Below, piece after piece: positions 1-5,958 of a stretch of 13,609 nucleotides of DNA (position 1 is the first letter of the stretch; the number at the start of each line of letters is the position of its first letter). Origin of the DNA: Bacteroidota bacterium (GTDB lineage: Bacteria; Bacteroidota; Bacteroidia; Flavobacteriales; Weeksellaceae); NCBI GenBank assembly GCA_023426625.1, contig JAFAAJ010000054.1:1-13609 (forward strand). The letters are read 5' to 3'. Under the pieces are notes generated by a model. It did no database searches. It was not told where the DNA came from and was given only the letters and a program-made list of their open reading frames with translations. The position numbers and the translations under genes are program-made.

Positions 1-1125
1 GAATATCACATCTCAAGGGGAGAAGGGCACAGAAATGTTGTATTGATTCCTCAATCTGCACACGGAACCAACCCGGCTTCTGCAGCTATGGCAGGAATGA
101 AAATTGTTGTCGTGAAAAATCTTGAAAACGGAGAGATTGACTTCGAGGATCTTAAAGCTAAGGCGGAACAGCATTCTGAAAACTTGTCTTGTGTGATGAT
201 CACGTATCCATCTACTTACGGATTCTTCGATGCAAACATTAAAGAAATTACCAACCTGATTCACCAACACGGGGGACAGGTGTATATGGACGGTGCAAAT
301 AAGAATGCTCAGGTAGGATATACAAGTCCTGGAAACATCGGAGCAGACGTTTGTCACCTGAATCTCCACAAAACTTTTGCAATTCCTCACGGAGGAGGAG
401 GTCCTGGAGTAGGTCCGATCTGTGTAGCTAAACACTTGGTTCCTTTCCTTCCTACCAACGCAAACATCAGAATTGGAGCTAAAGAAGCTATTGAAGGGAT
501 CTCAGCTGCGCCTTACGGTTCAGGATTGATCTTGAATATCTCTTATGCTTACATCAAAATGCTAGGAACTGCAGGATTGAAAAAATCAACGGAACACGCT
601 ATACTGAACGCTAACTACTTAAAAGAAGTGTTGGCAGAACACTTCCCGATCTTATATTCCAACGGAAACGGAAGGGTGTCTCACGAATGTATTGTAGATT
701 TCAGACAGTTCAAGTCTTTAGGAATTGAAGTGGCAGATGTAGCGAAAAGATTGATGGATTATGGTTTCCATGCACCTACGGTTTCATTCCCGGTTGCAGG
801 AACTCTAATGATCGAGCCTACAGAATCTGAAAGCAAAGCAGAGATCGATCGTTTTGCGGAAGCTTTGATCTCCATCAAAAAAGAAATTGAGGAAATTGCC
901 AACGGTGAAGCTGATCCAACAAACAACGTATTGAAAAATGCACCTCACACAGAACAATTGGTAGTTTCCGATTCTTGGGATAAACCATACAGCAGAGAAA
1001 AGGCAGCTTATCCGCTAGAGTGGGTAAGAGACCACAAATTCTTTGCTTCTGTATCCAGAGTAGATGAAGCGTATGGAGACAGAAACTTGGTTTGTACTTG
1101 TGAGCCTATTGAAGCTTATATGTAA
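1..1125 (+). CDS. gcvP: Glycine dehydrogenase (decarboxylating), C-terminal part; 5' end outside window
   Basis: This is the C-terminal ~374 residues of the P-protein of the glycine cleavage system. The enzyme uses pyridoxal phosphate to decarboxylate glycine and passes the aminomethyl group to the lipoyl arm of the H-protein in the cytoplasm. The frame is open from base 1, so the start lies upstream of the window; full-length P-proteins are about 950 residues. Family signatures are clear: PQSAHGTNPASAAMAG near the window start, and DVCHLNLHKTFAIPHGGGGP, in which the Lys of HKTF (codon 370-372) is the expected PLP-binding lysine. The C-terminal PTESESKAEIDRF and EWVRDHKFF-type segments are also typical. 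It ends in TAA just before a strong terminator. It is the only + strand gene on this side of the accessory block and marks conserved chromosome. Confidence 0.97.
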   Translation, partial: EYHISRGEGHRNVVLIPQSAHGTNPASAAMAGMKIVVVKNLENGEIDFEDLKAKAEQHSENLSCVMITYPSTYGFFDANIKEITNLIHQHGGQVYMDGANKNAQVGYTSPGNIGADVCHLNLHKTFAIPHGGGGPGVGPICVAKHLVPFLPTNANIRIGAKEAIEGISAAPYGSGLILNISYAYIKMLGTAGLKKSTEHAILNANYLKEVLAEHFPILYSNGNGRVSHECIVDFRQFKSLGIEVADVAKRLMDYGFHAPTVSFPVAGTLMIEPTESESKAEIDRFAEALISIKKEIEEIANGEADPTNNVLKNAPHTEQLVVSDSWDKPYSREKAAYPLEWVRDHKFFASVSRVDEAYGDRNLVCTCEPIEAYM

Positions 1126-1146
1126 TTAACTATTTTAGATATAATG

Positions 1147-1174
1147 AACCCCTTTCAATCTGAGAGGGGTTTTT
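1147..1174 (+). terminator. Intrinsic terminator of gcvP
   Basis: A 10-bp stem AACCCCTTTC/GAGAGGGGTT (one G-U pair) with a 5-nt loop is followed by a T run, 22 nt after the gcvP stop. The stem also starts with AA, so it could work less strongly on the - strand and shield gcvP from the converging accessory genes. Confidence 0.9.
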
Positions 1175-1211
1175 GCTTTGTTGAATTGATAAAGTTTTAG
1201 GAGAATAAAAA

Positions 1212-1469
1212 TTACCTGAATGTAAATTCTCCCATCTCTAAATTGTTGATCTTCATATAGAAGTATATTAGGATAAAAATTAAAATATAAATAGATACAG
1301 CAAAAAAATATTTAAGTTTTTCATTTTTTCCTTTTGTGTCATTTATAATCTCATTGGCTGTAATTATCATTGTTATAATAAAAATGAGTAAAATTGTTAC
1401 TGTTAGTGGTATAAACCTACAGAAATACAAAGTCAAAAAGCCAATTGATACTAAAATATTTCTAATCAT
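1212..1469 (-). CDS. Small integral membrane protein, unknown; possible partner of the upstream lipoprotein
   Basis: About 85 residues, no family recognised. I chose the ATG at 1469 (MIRNILVSIGF) over an upstream in-frame TTG at 1484, because the ATG lies 8 nt after the stop of the preceding gene and has a purine-rich AAGAA just upstream. Two or three membrane segments are visible: a long hydrophobic stretch at residues ~4-37 that may form a hairpin, then a charged loop with NDTKGKNEKLK, then a second helix at ~52-71. It is encoded directly behind the lipoprotein gene and surely co-transcribed with it. Inference only: if the lipoprotein's C-terminus is bacteriocin-like, a small membrane protein in this position is where an immunity protein would be expected. 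Confidence 0.65.
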   Translation of the reverse strand: MIRNILVSIGFLTLYFCRFIPLTVTILLIFIITMIITANEIINDTKGKNEKLKYFFAVSIYILIFILIYFYMKINNLEMGEFTFR

Positions 1470-1477
1470 TGAAATTC

Positions 1478-2299
1478 TTACCAAATATATTCTTTAATAA
1501 TACATGCAGCAAAACTAGCAATTGCAGATGCTGCTTTAATTTGTGGACACACAACACCTACGGCTGCTAAAACTAATGTGTATGTTACAGGTCCACCTGT
1601 TAGAAGACCATAGATTCCCTTAACAACCTTCCAATGACTTCCAATAAACGATCCTAAACCTGCTATAGCACAACCACCTACTTCTTCCCATGTTAAGCCA
1701 TCTGTACTTGCAATAATATCACCAGTATTAGGATTTGTCACAGTAGGAGGTAATATACTTACAAGATTATCGAAATCGTTTTGAAAATCTACAATAGCAG
1801 ATTCAAGTGAACTTTCTGTAAATGTAGCATTTGGATTTATAGCTAAAGTTCTGTTAACATTATCATAAGCCTTCATTAATACATTATTAGCAACAATTTC
1901 TTTTTCTTCATCAGATAATAAATCGAAATCTTGGTTATAATGATAAAATAAAGTGAGATCTGCAAGTGAACTTTGAACAGCAACTGTTTCAATGTTTATA
2001 CTATCATTAACCATTTCAACTTCATAATCAGTTTCTATTATTTTTTTTATTTCAATTTCAGAAATAAGAATCTTAGATTTAAAATATGATCTTGTAAAGT
2101 TAATAAAGCTTTCATCTCTAGCTAATCTCTCTTCAAATTCAATCATTAATTCAGAATACTCTCCATTTCTTAAAGATTTATCTATATGATTTGATATCAA
2201 TTGATCACCATCAGTGTAATTTTCAGTTGTACAAGAATTTAAGAATATTGAAAAAAAGCTTAATAAGATTAAAACAAAGGCGGTGTTAAATATTTTCAT
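1478..2299 (-). CDS. Lipoprotein with bacteriocin-like glycine-rich hydrophobic C-terminus
   Basis: A 273-residue protein with a signal peptidase II signal: Lys near the N-terminus, hydrophobic core at residues 4-20, lipobox L-N-S-C with Cys23 as the mature N-terminus. It is therefore an envelope lipoprotein. Residues ~30-185 are acidic, predicted helical and unrecognised. After a PNTGDIIASTDGLTWEEVGG linker, residues ~208-273 change character: GGCAIAGLGSFIG, then KVVKGIYGLLTGGP, then a long alanine/valine-rich stretch with two more cysteines (251, 266) and ending in YIW. The GG followed by a small-residue-rich amphiphilic tail resembles class II bacteriocin sequences, but no leader processing is shown. 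It is followed by a small membrane protein gene 8 nt downstream. No clear TAnnTTTG promoter is seen close upstream. Function unknown. Confidence 0.8.
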   Translation of the reverse strand: MKIFNTAFVLILLSFFSIFLNSCTTENYTDGDQLISNHIDKSLRNGEYSELMIEFEERLARDESFINFTRSYFKSKILISEIEIKKIIETDYEVEMVNDSINIETVAVQSSLADLTLFYHYNQDFDLLSDEEKEIVANNVLMKAYDNVNRTLAINPNATFTESSLESAIVDFQNDFDNLVSILPPTVTNPNTGDIIASTDGLTWEEVGGCAIAGLGSFIGSHWKVVKGIYGLLTGGPVTYTLVLAAVGVVCPQIKAASAIASFAACIIKEYIW

Positions 2300-2353
2300 T
2301 TTTATATTTAAAAATTTATAATAGGTAATTTTAGTGTAATGTTAATTTATGAA

Positions 2354-2408
2354 TTTTTCCGAATAATTCAATTTTTGAAATTATTCGGAAAAAGTCTCAA
2401 AGACTTTT
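2354..2408. repeat. Two overlapping hairpin-forming inverted repeats upstream of the lipoprotein gene
   Basis: The first is a perfect 15-bp inverted repeat, TTTTTCCGAATAATT (2354-2368) and its complement (2379-2393), around a 10-nt spacer. The second is AAAAGTCT (2390-2397) and AGACTTTT (2401-2408), an 8-bp stem with a CAA loop. The two share bases 2390-2393, so both cannot form fully at once. Neither has the GC-rich stem plus U tract of a strong terminator. The pair lies 55-110 nt upstream of the lipoprotein ATG on the - strand, so an operator, a 5' leader structure or the remnant of a mobile palindrome are all possible. Confidence 0.6.
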
Positions 2409-2834
2409 AACGCTAATACGGGTTGCTTCATTTTTTTCTAAAAAATTAATTACTGAAAGTATGTATATACTATATAATTCATGTAATAGGGAAAACTCCA
2501 GCGCCCAAAAATATAAAAAAAAGAATACTTAACTAGTTTTGATAAAAAAACTGTAATAGATGATTTTTGATTTATTTTTATAATCAAAAATTTTATAATT
2601 TTAAATATTATTAACTTATTTTGTTTCTTGATATAGATTCGAATAGACAAGTTTTAGAATTTAAAGATTCAAAAAAACATTTATTTTGTAGTTAAATTAG
2701 TAATTCTACATCTATTTACTCCTATTGCAGCAATTAGAAAATAGATTAATAACATTAAGTTGTTTGATAATAATTTGTACATAAAAATTCCAACCGTTTT
2801 GTTCTTAAAGAATGCCAGTATAAAGGAAATTCAC
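2409..2834. other. AT-rich non-coding stretch, no supported gene
   Basis: Very AT-rich sequence between the hairpins and the truncated ankyrin gene. A 66-codon open frame on the - strand (2450-2650) is low-complexity Ile/Lys/Phe with no recognisable start context, and I do not support it. A 24-codon ATG frame (2681-2755, -) is also possible but unsupported. No ankyrin-like continuation is visible here in any frame of the - strand. The stretch is best seen as decayed DNA, or as the unrelated sequence joined to the broken ankyrin gene. Confidence 0.5.
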
Positions 2835-3119
2835 CTAGGCAGCAATATGCAGTGCTGTAGCTTTGCTTTCCAATTGAGTGTTTACATTGGCACCTTTGCT
2901 AAGCAGAAGTTCTACAATTTTAATATTTCCTGTTGCAGCAGCTGAAAATAAAGGCGTTAAACCATTTTCTATTTGCTGATTAACATTTTCTCCCTTATCA
3001 ATTAATTTGCTTATCTTTTCAATATTCTGGTCTTCGATTGCTTTGAAAAGTTTTTGTGAACAAACTGAATGGAATGTAAGTAAGAATAGTGTAACAGAAA
3101 GGAATGTTTTGGCTTTCAT
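2835..3119 (-). pseudogene. Exported ankyrin-repeat protein, truncated in its third repeat
   Basis: 94 residues remain. Residues 1-22 are a Sec signal peptide (MKAKTF, hydrophobic core, then VCSQ), so the product would be periplasmic. A degenerate first ankyrin repeat (~23-50) and a good second one (~53-84, NGLTPLFSAAATGNIKIVEL then LLSKGANVN) follow. The third repeat begins KATALHIAA and stops at TAG exactly where the second helix should start. The two other frames after the break do not resume ankyrin sequence, so this is a truncation or junction rather than a simple frameshift. Exported flavobacterial ankyrin proteins normally carry several complete repeats. A clean promoter precedes the ATG, so a short product could still be made. 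Confidence 0.7.
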
Positions 3120-3138
3120 AGATTATATTTGTTTTCAC

Positions 3139-3167
3139 CAAATATAATACAATATCCTTTTACTCAA
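3139..3167 (-). promoter_or_regulatory. Bacteroidetes-type promoter of the ankyrin gene
   Basis: On the - strand, TTG (3167-3165), 18 nt, then TATATTTG (3146-3139), a perfect TAnnTTTG -7 box. The ATG at 3119 is 19 nt past the box, giving a short leader. Confidence 0.65.
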
Positions 3168-3328
3168 TAAAAATCGATAATCAAAACTCATTTGTATACT
3201 AATGGTATCAGAATTATAGGTGAAAATACAATAAGAAAGTGTATTTAGATTATTATTGTTCCAAATGTAATGAATGTTAATTTCGCTCCAGAAATAAAAT
3301 CTTCATAAGGGGGGGCTCGGTTGCATTT

Positions 3329-3452
3329 TGAATTAGTTCCTCTATTTTCACGCTAAAATTTTCCGACATAAAAACAGCCTAATAAGGCTGTAATGAGGCT
3401 GATATTTTTAGTTTTTAGGATTTTAGGGAGTTGCAACGGTTATGTTGTACGC
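3329..3452 (-). repeat. Cassette-boundary repeat A, copy 1 (attC-like start, terminator end)
   Basis: Read on the - strand, the element begins GCGTACAAC 2 nt after the stop of the secreted orphan gene. It continues through a conserved ~55-nt core (plus coordinates 3379-3433), then a terminator hairpin, then a ~45-nt tail shared with copy 2. The core differs from copy 3 at only 6 of 55 aligned positions by my count. Most of the 335-nt gap between the orphan gene and the ankyrin gene is this element; the rest holds a G7 run at 3309-3315 and the ankyrin promoter. Confidence 0.75.
3370..3391 (-). terminator. Intrinsic terminator inside repeat A copy 1
   Basis: On the - strand ACAGCCT-TATT-AGGCTGT is a perfect 7-bp stem with a 4-nt loop, followed directly by a run of five T. 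It ends the transcript of the secreted orphan gene. Confidence 0.8.
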
Positions 3453-3454
3453 AG

Positions 3455-4252
3455 TTATAATTTGTTGAATTTATCAATTTCTTTCGATTGAATTACCTTA
3501 ACTGATTTAAATTTCTTATTAATAGTTTCTATTAAGCAATTTTCATCAATATAATAAGGTGATAATTCCGTTATGTCCACATAAATTTCATTTCTGTCTG
3601 GTAGGTTTTTAATTTGTTTCTCAAAATTTCCACATCCAAAATTTGACATTTGATATAATTTGATTATTAACGGATTACTTGATTTTATACTGAATGATTC
3701 TCTATCATTTAGTAAATATTGCTTTGTTTCATAAATGTAGTTATCAATAAATGCATTTGGTGTATATATTTCTGAAATTTTTGAAAGTAATTTTAATATT
3801 AAATTTGAAATTTCAGTTTTTTCTGCAGGACTCCAAAATTTACAGTTTTTTCCATTTGGTAAATAAGAATTAAATATTATTCCATCATAACCAAATTTTA
3901 TTGGATCAATATTTGGACAAACCAAACTTATTTGTTCCAATATTTTTATTACATCTTTTTTAGTTTCTATTGAAACTTGTTTTTCAATTTTACTGTTAGA
4001 CAAAAGAAATTTATTATCCTCAAAAATTTTTATTTGTGAGGAAAAATTAGGGAATGAAGTATAATTCTTTTTCAAAGAATCAAGAACATAATAATTATTT
4101 TCAGTAATAAAAATAATTTCATTTTTATCATTAATTTCTAATTTAAAACCATTATGAAATGATGGACTTGATTGGAATAAATATTTTTCTTCATTCTGAC
4201 CGAAAATTCTGACAAATGAAATAAAAAAAAATATAATGAAAGTTTTATTCAT
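3455..4252 (-). CDS. Secreted protein of unknown function
   Basis: 265 residues, no family recognised. Residues 1-19 are a Sec signal peptide (MNKT, hydrophobic FIIFFFISFVRIF, then GQ), with no lipobox Cys, so the product is periplasmic or released. The mature part is Asn/Lys/Ile-rich, like other accessory genes here. It contains a few Cys (SLVCPNID, GKNCKFW, FGCGNFEK, DENCL) that could form disulfides. ATG at 4252 follows an attC-like half element by only 16 nt, so any promoter must lie within or before the repeat. It sits alone between two cassette-boundary repeats and has its own terminator, which makes it the best single-gene cassette in the block. Codon use is strongly AT-biased compared with gcvP or dgt. 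Confidence 0.8.
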   Translation of the reverse strand: MNKTFIIFFFISFVRIFGQNEEKYLFQSSPSFHNGFKLEINDKNEIIFITENNYYVLDSLKKNYTSFPNFSSQIKIFEDNKFLLSNSKIEKQVSIETKKDVIKILEQISLVCPNIDPIKFGYDGIIFNSYLPNGKNCKFWSPAEKTEISNLILKLLSKISEIYTPNAFIDNYIYETKQYLLNDRESFSIKSSNPLIIKLYQMSNFGCGNFEKQIKNLPDRNEIYVDITELSPYYIDENCLIETINKKFKSVKVIQSKEIDKFNKL

Positions 4253-4267
4253 AATGTTGGTAAATAA

Positions 4268-4328
4268 TTGCGCACAGCGTTTTGGGGCTTGGCGTCAGTG
4301 GCGGGAATTGAAGCGAAAACTTTCAATT
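4268..4328 (-). repeat. attC-like half element (right arm plus apex hairpin) before the secreted orphan gene
   Basis: Read on the - strand: an apex hairpin AATTGAA-9 nt-TTCAATT (4328-4306), then CCCGCCACTGACGCC, then CCCCAAAACGCTGTGCGCAA ending at 4268. The outer part is an imperfect reverse complement of the sequence directly after hamB (GCCTAACATCGGTTTTGCGC, then AATGGCGG). The two regions also share the 12-mer AAATTGAAAGTT at the apex. Together they would make one complete long imperfect hairpin. Confidence 0.6.
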
Positions 4329-4382
4329 TTGCACTTACTTGAGCCACAGCTTTTTATTATTTACTAAATTAACAAAAAAGGA

Positions 4383-4457
4383 ATTGAAAATCATGAACAC
4401 CTAAAAAAAATAAACAAGTCGTTCATAAATATAAAAGGCTGTTGCGGCAAAAAAATG
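4383..4457. repeat. Intergenic repeat B, copy 1
   Basis: About 75 nt, nearly identical to the copy at 5801-5875. On the + strand it runs AATCATGAACACC, an A-rich spacer, GTCGTTCATAAAT, then AAAAGGCTGTTGCGGCA and an A run. ATGAAC and GTTCAT form a 6-bp inverted repeat around the A-rich spacer. No coding potential. It lies between the half element and repeat A copy 2 and fills the middle of this 388-nt gap. Confidence 0.75.
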
Positions 4458-4495
4458 AGAACTTTCTATAAATCGCCCTTCACTTCCTTTCAATC

Positions 4496-4632
4496 TGAAT
4501 TTGCCCCTCTATTTTTCACGGCAAAAATTTCCGATATAAAAAAAGCCCACTAACTAATGAGACTGTAATGAGATCGATATTTTTAGTTTTTAAGATTTTA
4601 GGGAGTTGTGTAACATTACCGATGTTAGGCGT
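4496..4632 (-). repeat. Cassette-boundary repeat A, copy 2
   Basis: On the - strand it begins CGCCTAACATCGGTAATGTT about 9 nt after the toxin gene stop. Its first 13 bases equal those after hamB (CGCCTAACATCGG). It continues through the conserved core (plus 4554-4608) and a terminator into the tail shared with copy 1 (TATATCGGAAATTTTTGCCG and on). Confidence 0.75.
4538..4564 (-). terminator. Probable terminator inside repeat A copy 2
   Basis: On the - strand a weak stem AGTCT/GGGCT (with G-U pairs) is followed by seven T. It corresponds in position to the perfect hairpin of copy 1 and would end the parDE transcript. Confidence 0.55.
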
Positions 4633-4640
4633 AGTTTTTA

Positions 4641-4940
4641 TTATTCTTTTATTCTGTTTTTTAAATCCATTTGAGCTCCTAGAATTCTAATAACCTCAAT
4701 CTGTTGAACATCAATTACTCTATAAAAAATTATATGTTTATTAGCTAAAAATCCACAAATTTTTGAATCAATTTCAGTATAATTTTTTCCAATATTAGGA
4801 TTTTCAGCTAACAATTCACAAGATTCAATAAGTTCTTGATAATATTTGTCTGCATGATTCTCTGACCAAAATTCAAAAGTGTATTCATAAATTTTCGTCA
4901 GGTCTTCAACTGCTTTGTTTGAAAAATAATATTTAGCCAT
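4641..4940 (-). CDS. parE: RelE/ParE-family toxin of a type II toxin-antitoxin system
   Basis: 99 residues, the usual size for the ParE branch. Family features in order: A10..DL (residues 10-14), IYEYTFEFW with the aromatic-rich helix (17-25), LAENPNIGKNYTEI (44-57), HIIFYRV (69-75) and RILGAQMD (85-92), which matches the RILHxxMD ending of ParE toxins. ParE proteins poison DNA gyrase and are held inactive by the ribbon-helix-helix antitoxin; RelE relatives instead cut mRNA on the ribosome. The ParD-type partner and the C-terminus favour ParE, but the target cannot be proven from sequence. The ATG overlaps the antitoxin stop by 8 nt (ATGGCTAA), coupling translation. A cassette-boundary repeat starts about 9 nt after the stop. 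Confidence 0.88.
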   Translation of the reverse strand: MAKYYFSNKAVEDLTKIYEYTFEFWSENHADKYYQELIESCELLAENPNIGKNYTEIDSKICGFLANKHIIFYRVIDVQQIEVIRILGAQMDLKNRIKE

Positions 4941-5184
4941 TATTTTTCATTTTGTTTTTTAAAGTTTCAAGATGCTTTTTAGAATTAAAGTCTTTAGCAA
5001 TTCCACTATCTATTCCTTCTTGAATTGCTTTTTCAAGAATTTGAATTTTGTTTTCTTCCTCTTCTAAAAGTCTAAGTCCAGCACGAATAACTTCGCTCGC
5101 ATTTTTATATCTTCCTTGAGAGACTTTGCTATCTACAAAATCTTCAAAATAATTTCCTAAAGAAACAGATGTATTTCGTCCCAT
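4933..5184 (-). CDS. parD: ParD-type ribbon-helix-helix antitoxin
   Basis: 83 residues from the ATG at 5184 (MGRNTSVSLGNYFEDFV). The frame is open further upstream to a TTG, but the ParD family starts at this RNTSVSLG segment, and the promoter places transcription start just upstream of this ATG. Residues 4-45 form the ribbon-helix-helix DNA-binding domain, with the conserved YKNASEVIRAGLRLLEEEE (26-44). Residues ~46-83 (KIQILEKAIQEGIDSGIAKD and on) match the toxin-binding tail. It should neutralise the overlapping downstream toxin and repress its own promoter through the palindrome upstream. Confidence 0.9.
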   Translation of the reverse strand: MGRNTSVSLGNYFEDFVDSKVSQGRYKNASEVIRAGLRLLEEEENKIQILEKAIQEGIDSGIAKDFNSKKHLETLKNKMKNNG

Positions 5185-5211
5185 CTTAGTATGTTTTAAA
5201 ATTCCACTAAT

Positions 5212-5242
5212 CAAAGTTACCAAATTTTGGTAATTCGTACAA
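5212..5242 (-). promoter_or_regulatory. parDE promoter with overlapping palindromic operator
   Basis: On the - strand TTG (5242-5240), 20 nt, then TAACTTTG (5219-5212), a perfect TAnnTTTG box. A perfect 8-bp inverted repeat TTACCAAA-T-TTTGGTAA (5217-5233) overlaps the upstream edge of that box. A bound ParD dimer or ParDE complex would block RNA polymerase, the usual autoregulation of this family. The ATG is 28 nt beyond the box. Confidence 0.75.
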
Positions 5243-5280
5243 GTTTTTATTTTATACAGATTTTTTTTGGAGAAAATTAT

Positions 5281-5370
5281 GCCTAACAGGCTAATGAGGC
5301 CGTAATGAGGTTGATGTTTTTAGTTTTTAGGATTTTAGAGAGTTTATGTAACGTTACTGATGTTGTGCAA
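5281..5370 (-). repeat. Cassette-boundary repeat A, copy 3 (complete attC-like element)
   Basis: On the - strand the element opens TTGCACAACATCAGTAACGT about 6 nt after the stop of the small membrane protein gene. It passes through a perfect palindrome GTAACGTTAC and the conserved core (plus 5291-5345), and closes CCTGTTAGGCAT. GTTAGGC fits the integron attC R' consensus GTTRRRY. Copies 1 and 2 continue into a terminator and a shared tail at this point, whereas this copy switches to unrelated parD leader DNA right at GTTAGGC. That is what recombination at a core site would give. The length of ~90 nt is in the attC range. Confidence 0.65.
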
Positions 5371-5376
5371 CGTTTT

Positions 5377-5679
5377 TTATAGTTCAATATGCTTTGTTAA
5401 CATCATTATCCCAAAAACTATGAAGAAGACTATGAAGAAAAACCTAATATAAAATTGATTTAAACTTTTTTTGTAATGCACTAGATTTTCTTTAAGTTTT
5501 TTCATCTTTAGATAATAACTAAAAGTTAAAATGCCGTTGAAAACAAAAGTAGTAATTGAAACATATAAAATTAAATATGAATCTTTATATTTCGATAAAT
5601 AAAATAGTATAAAAGCAATGACATTGATAGTGTTGCTTATAACTATCCATTTTTTTATTAATATATTATTATCTTCCAT
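5377..5679 (-). CDS. Small membrane protein, unknown
   Basis: 100 residues from the ATG at 5679 (MEDNNILIKKW); an ATG at 5695 (MRGKMEDNN) is the alternative. Three membrane segments are visible: ~11-28 (WIVISNTINVIAFILFYL), ~34-54 and ~77-95, with a Lys-rich loop KMKKLKENLVHYKK between the last two that should be cytoplasmic. No family recognised. It stands alone between the hamB-side repeats and repeat A copy 3, as a single-gene unit. AT-rich codon use matches the rest of the block. Confidence 0.65.
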   Translation of the reverse strand: MEDNNILIKKWIVISNTINVIAFILFYLSKYKDSYLILYVSITTFVFNGILTFSYYLKMKKLKENLVHYKKSLNQFYIRFFFIVFFIVFGIMMLTKHIEL

Positions 5680-5750
5680 TTTACCACGCATCCATACAAT
5701 TACCAAAGGAATATAGCTGCCTTTTATTGTTCTCTAATTTATGAAAAAAG

Positions 5751-5803
5751 GAATTCGCTTGCGAATCATGAACACAAAAAAAATTAACACTCCGTTCATA
5801 ATT
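5751..5803. repeat. Intergenic repeat B, partial third copy with a small inserted palindrome
   Basis: AATCATGAACAC, an A-rich spacer and CCGTTCATAATT form a shortened repeat B directly before copy 2. Where copy 1 has GGAATTGAAAATCATG, this copy has GGAATTCGCTTGCGAATCAT, so a 6-bp palindrome ATTCGC-TT-GCGAAT is added. Together the partial and full copies form a tandem. Confidence 0.55.
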
Positions 5804-5875
5804 GAAAAATCATGAACACCATAAAAAAATAAATAAGTCGTTCATAAATAAAAGGCTGTTACGACAAAAAAAAGT
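5801..5875. repeat. Intergenic repeat B, copy 2
   Basis: Close match over ~75 nt to the copy at 4383-4457, including the ATGAAC/GTTCAT inverted repeat and the AAAAGGCTGTT, CG, CAAAAAAA end. It lies between hamB and the small membrane protein gene, in the same relative position as copy 1 in its gap. Confidence 0.75.
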
Positions 5876-5895
5876 GAAATCGTAGATTCACCTTA

Positions 5896-5949
5896 GGTAA
5901 CTTTCAATTTCTCCCTTAAACCGCCATTGCGCAAAACCGATGTTAGGCG
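5896..5949 (-). repeat. attC-like half element (left arm) directly after hamB
   Basis: On the - strand, TCGCCTAACATCGGTTTTGC begins 9 nt after the hamB stop and runs through GCAATGGCGGTTTAAGGGAG to AAATTGAAAGTT, where the similarity to a full element stops. GCCTAAC fits the integron R'' consensus RYYYAAC. The matching right arm is found at 4268-4328. This intergenic stretch (5680-5958) otherwise holds the repeat B tandem. Confidence 0.6.
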
Positions 5950-5958
5950 ATTGTGCTT

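Noticed and set aside
13..435. Open frame of 140 codons on the - strand inside gcvP
   Set aside because: It is antisense to the conserved, clearly coding gcvP frame and is Ser/Cys/Arg-rich without family features.
2450..2650. 66-codon frame on the - strand
   Set aside because: Low-complexity Ile/Lys/Phe sequence expected by chance in AT-rich DNA, with no promoter, no start context and no recognisable feature.
2760..2945. 61-codon + strand frame overlapping the ankyrin gene
   Set aside because: It is the antisense shadow of the ankyrin-coding sequence, which has signal peptide and repeat signatures on the other strand.
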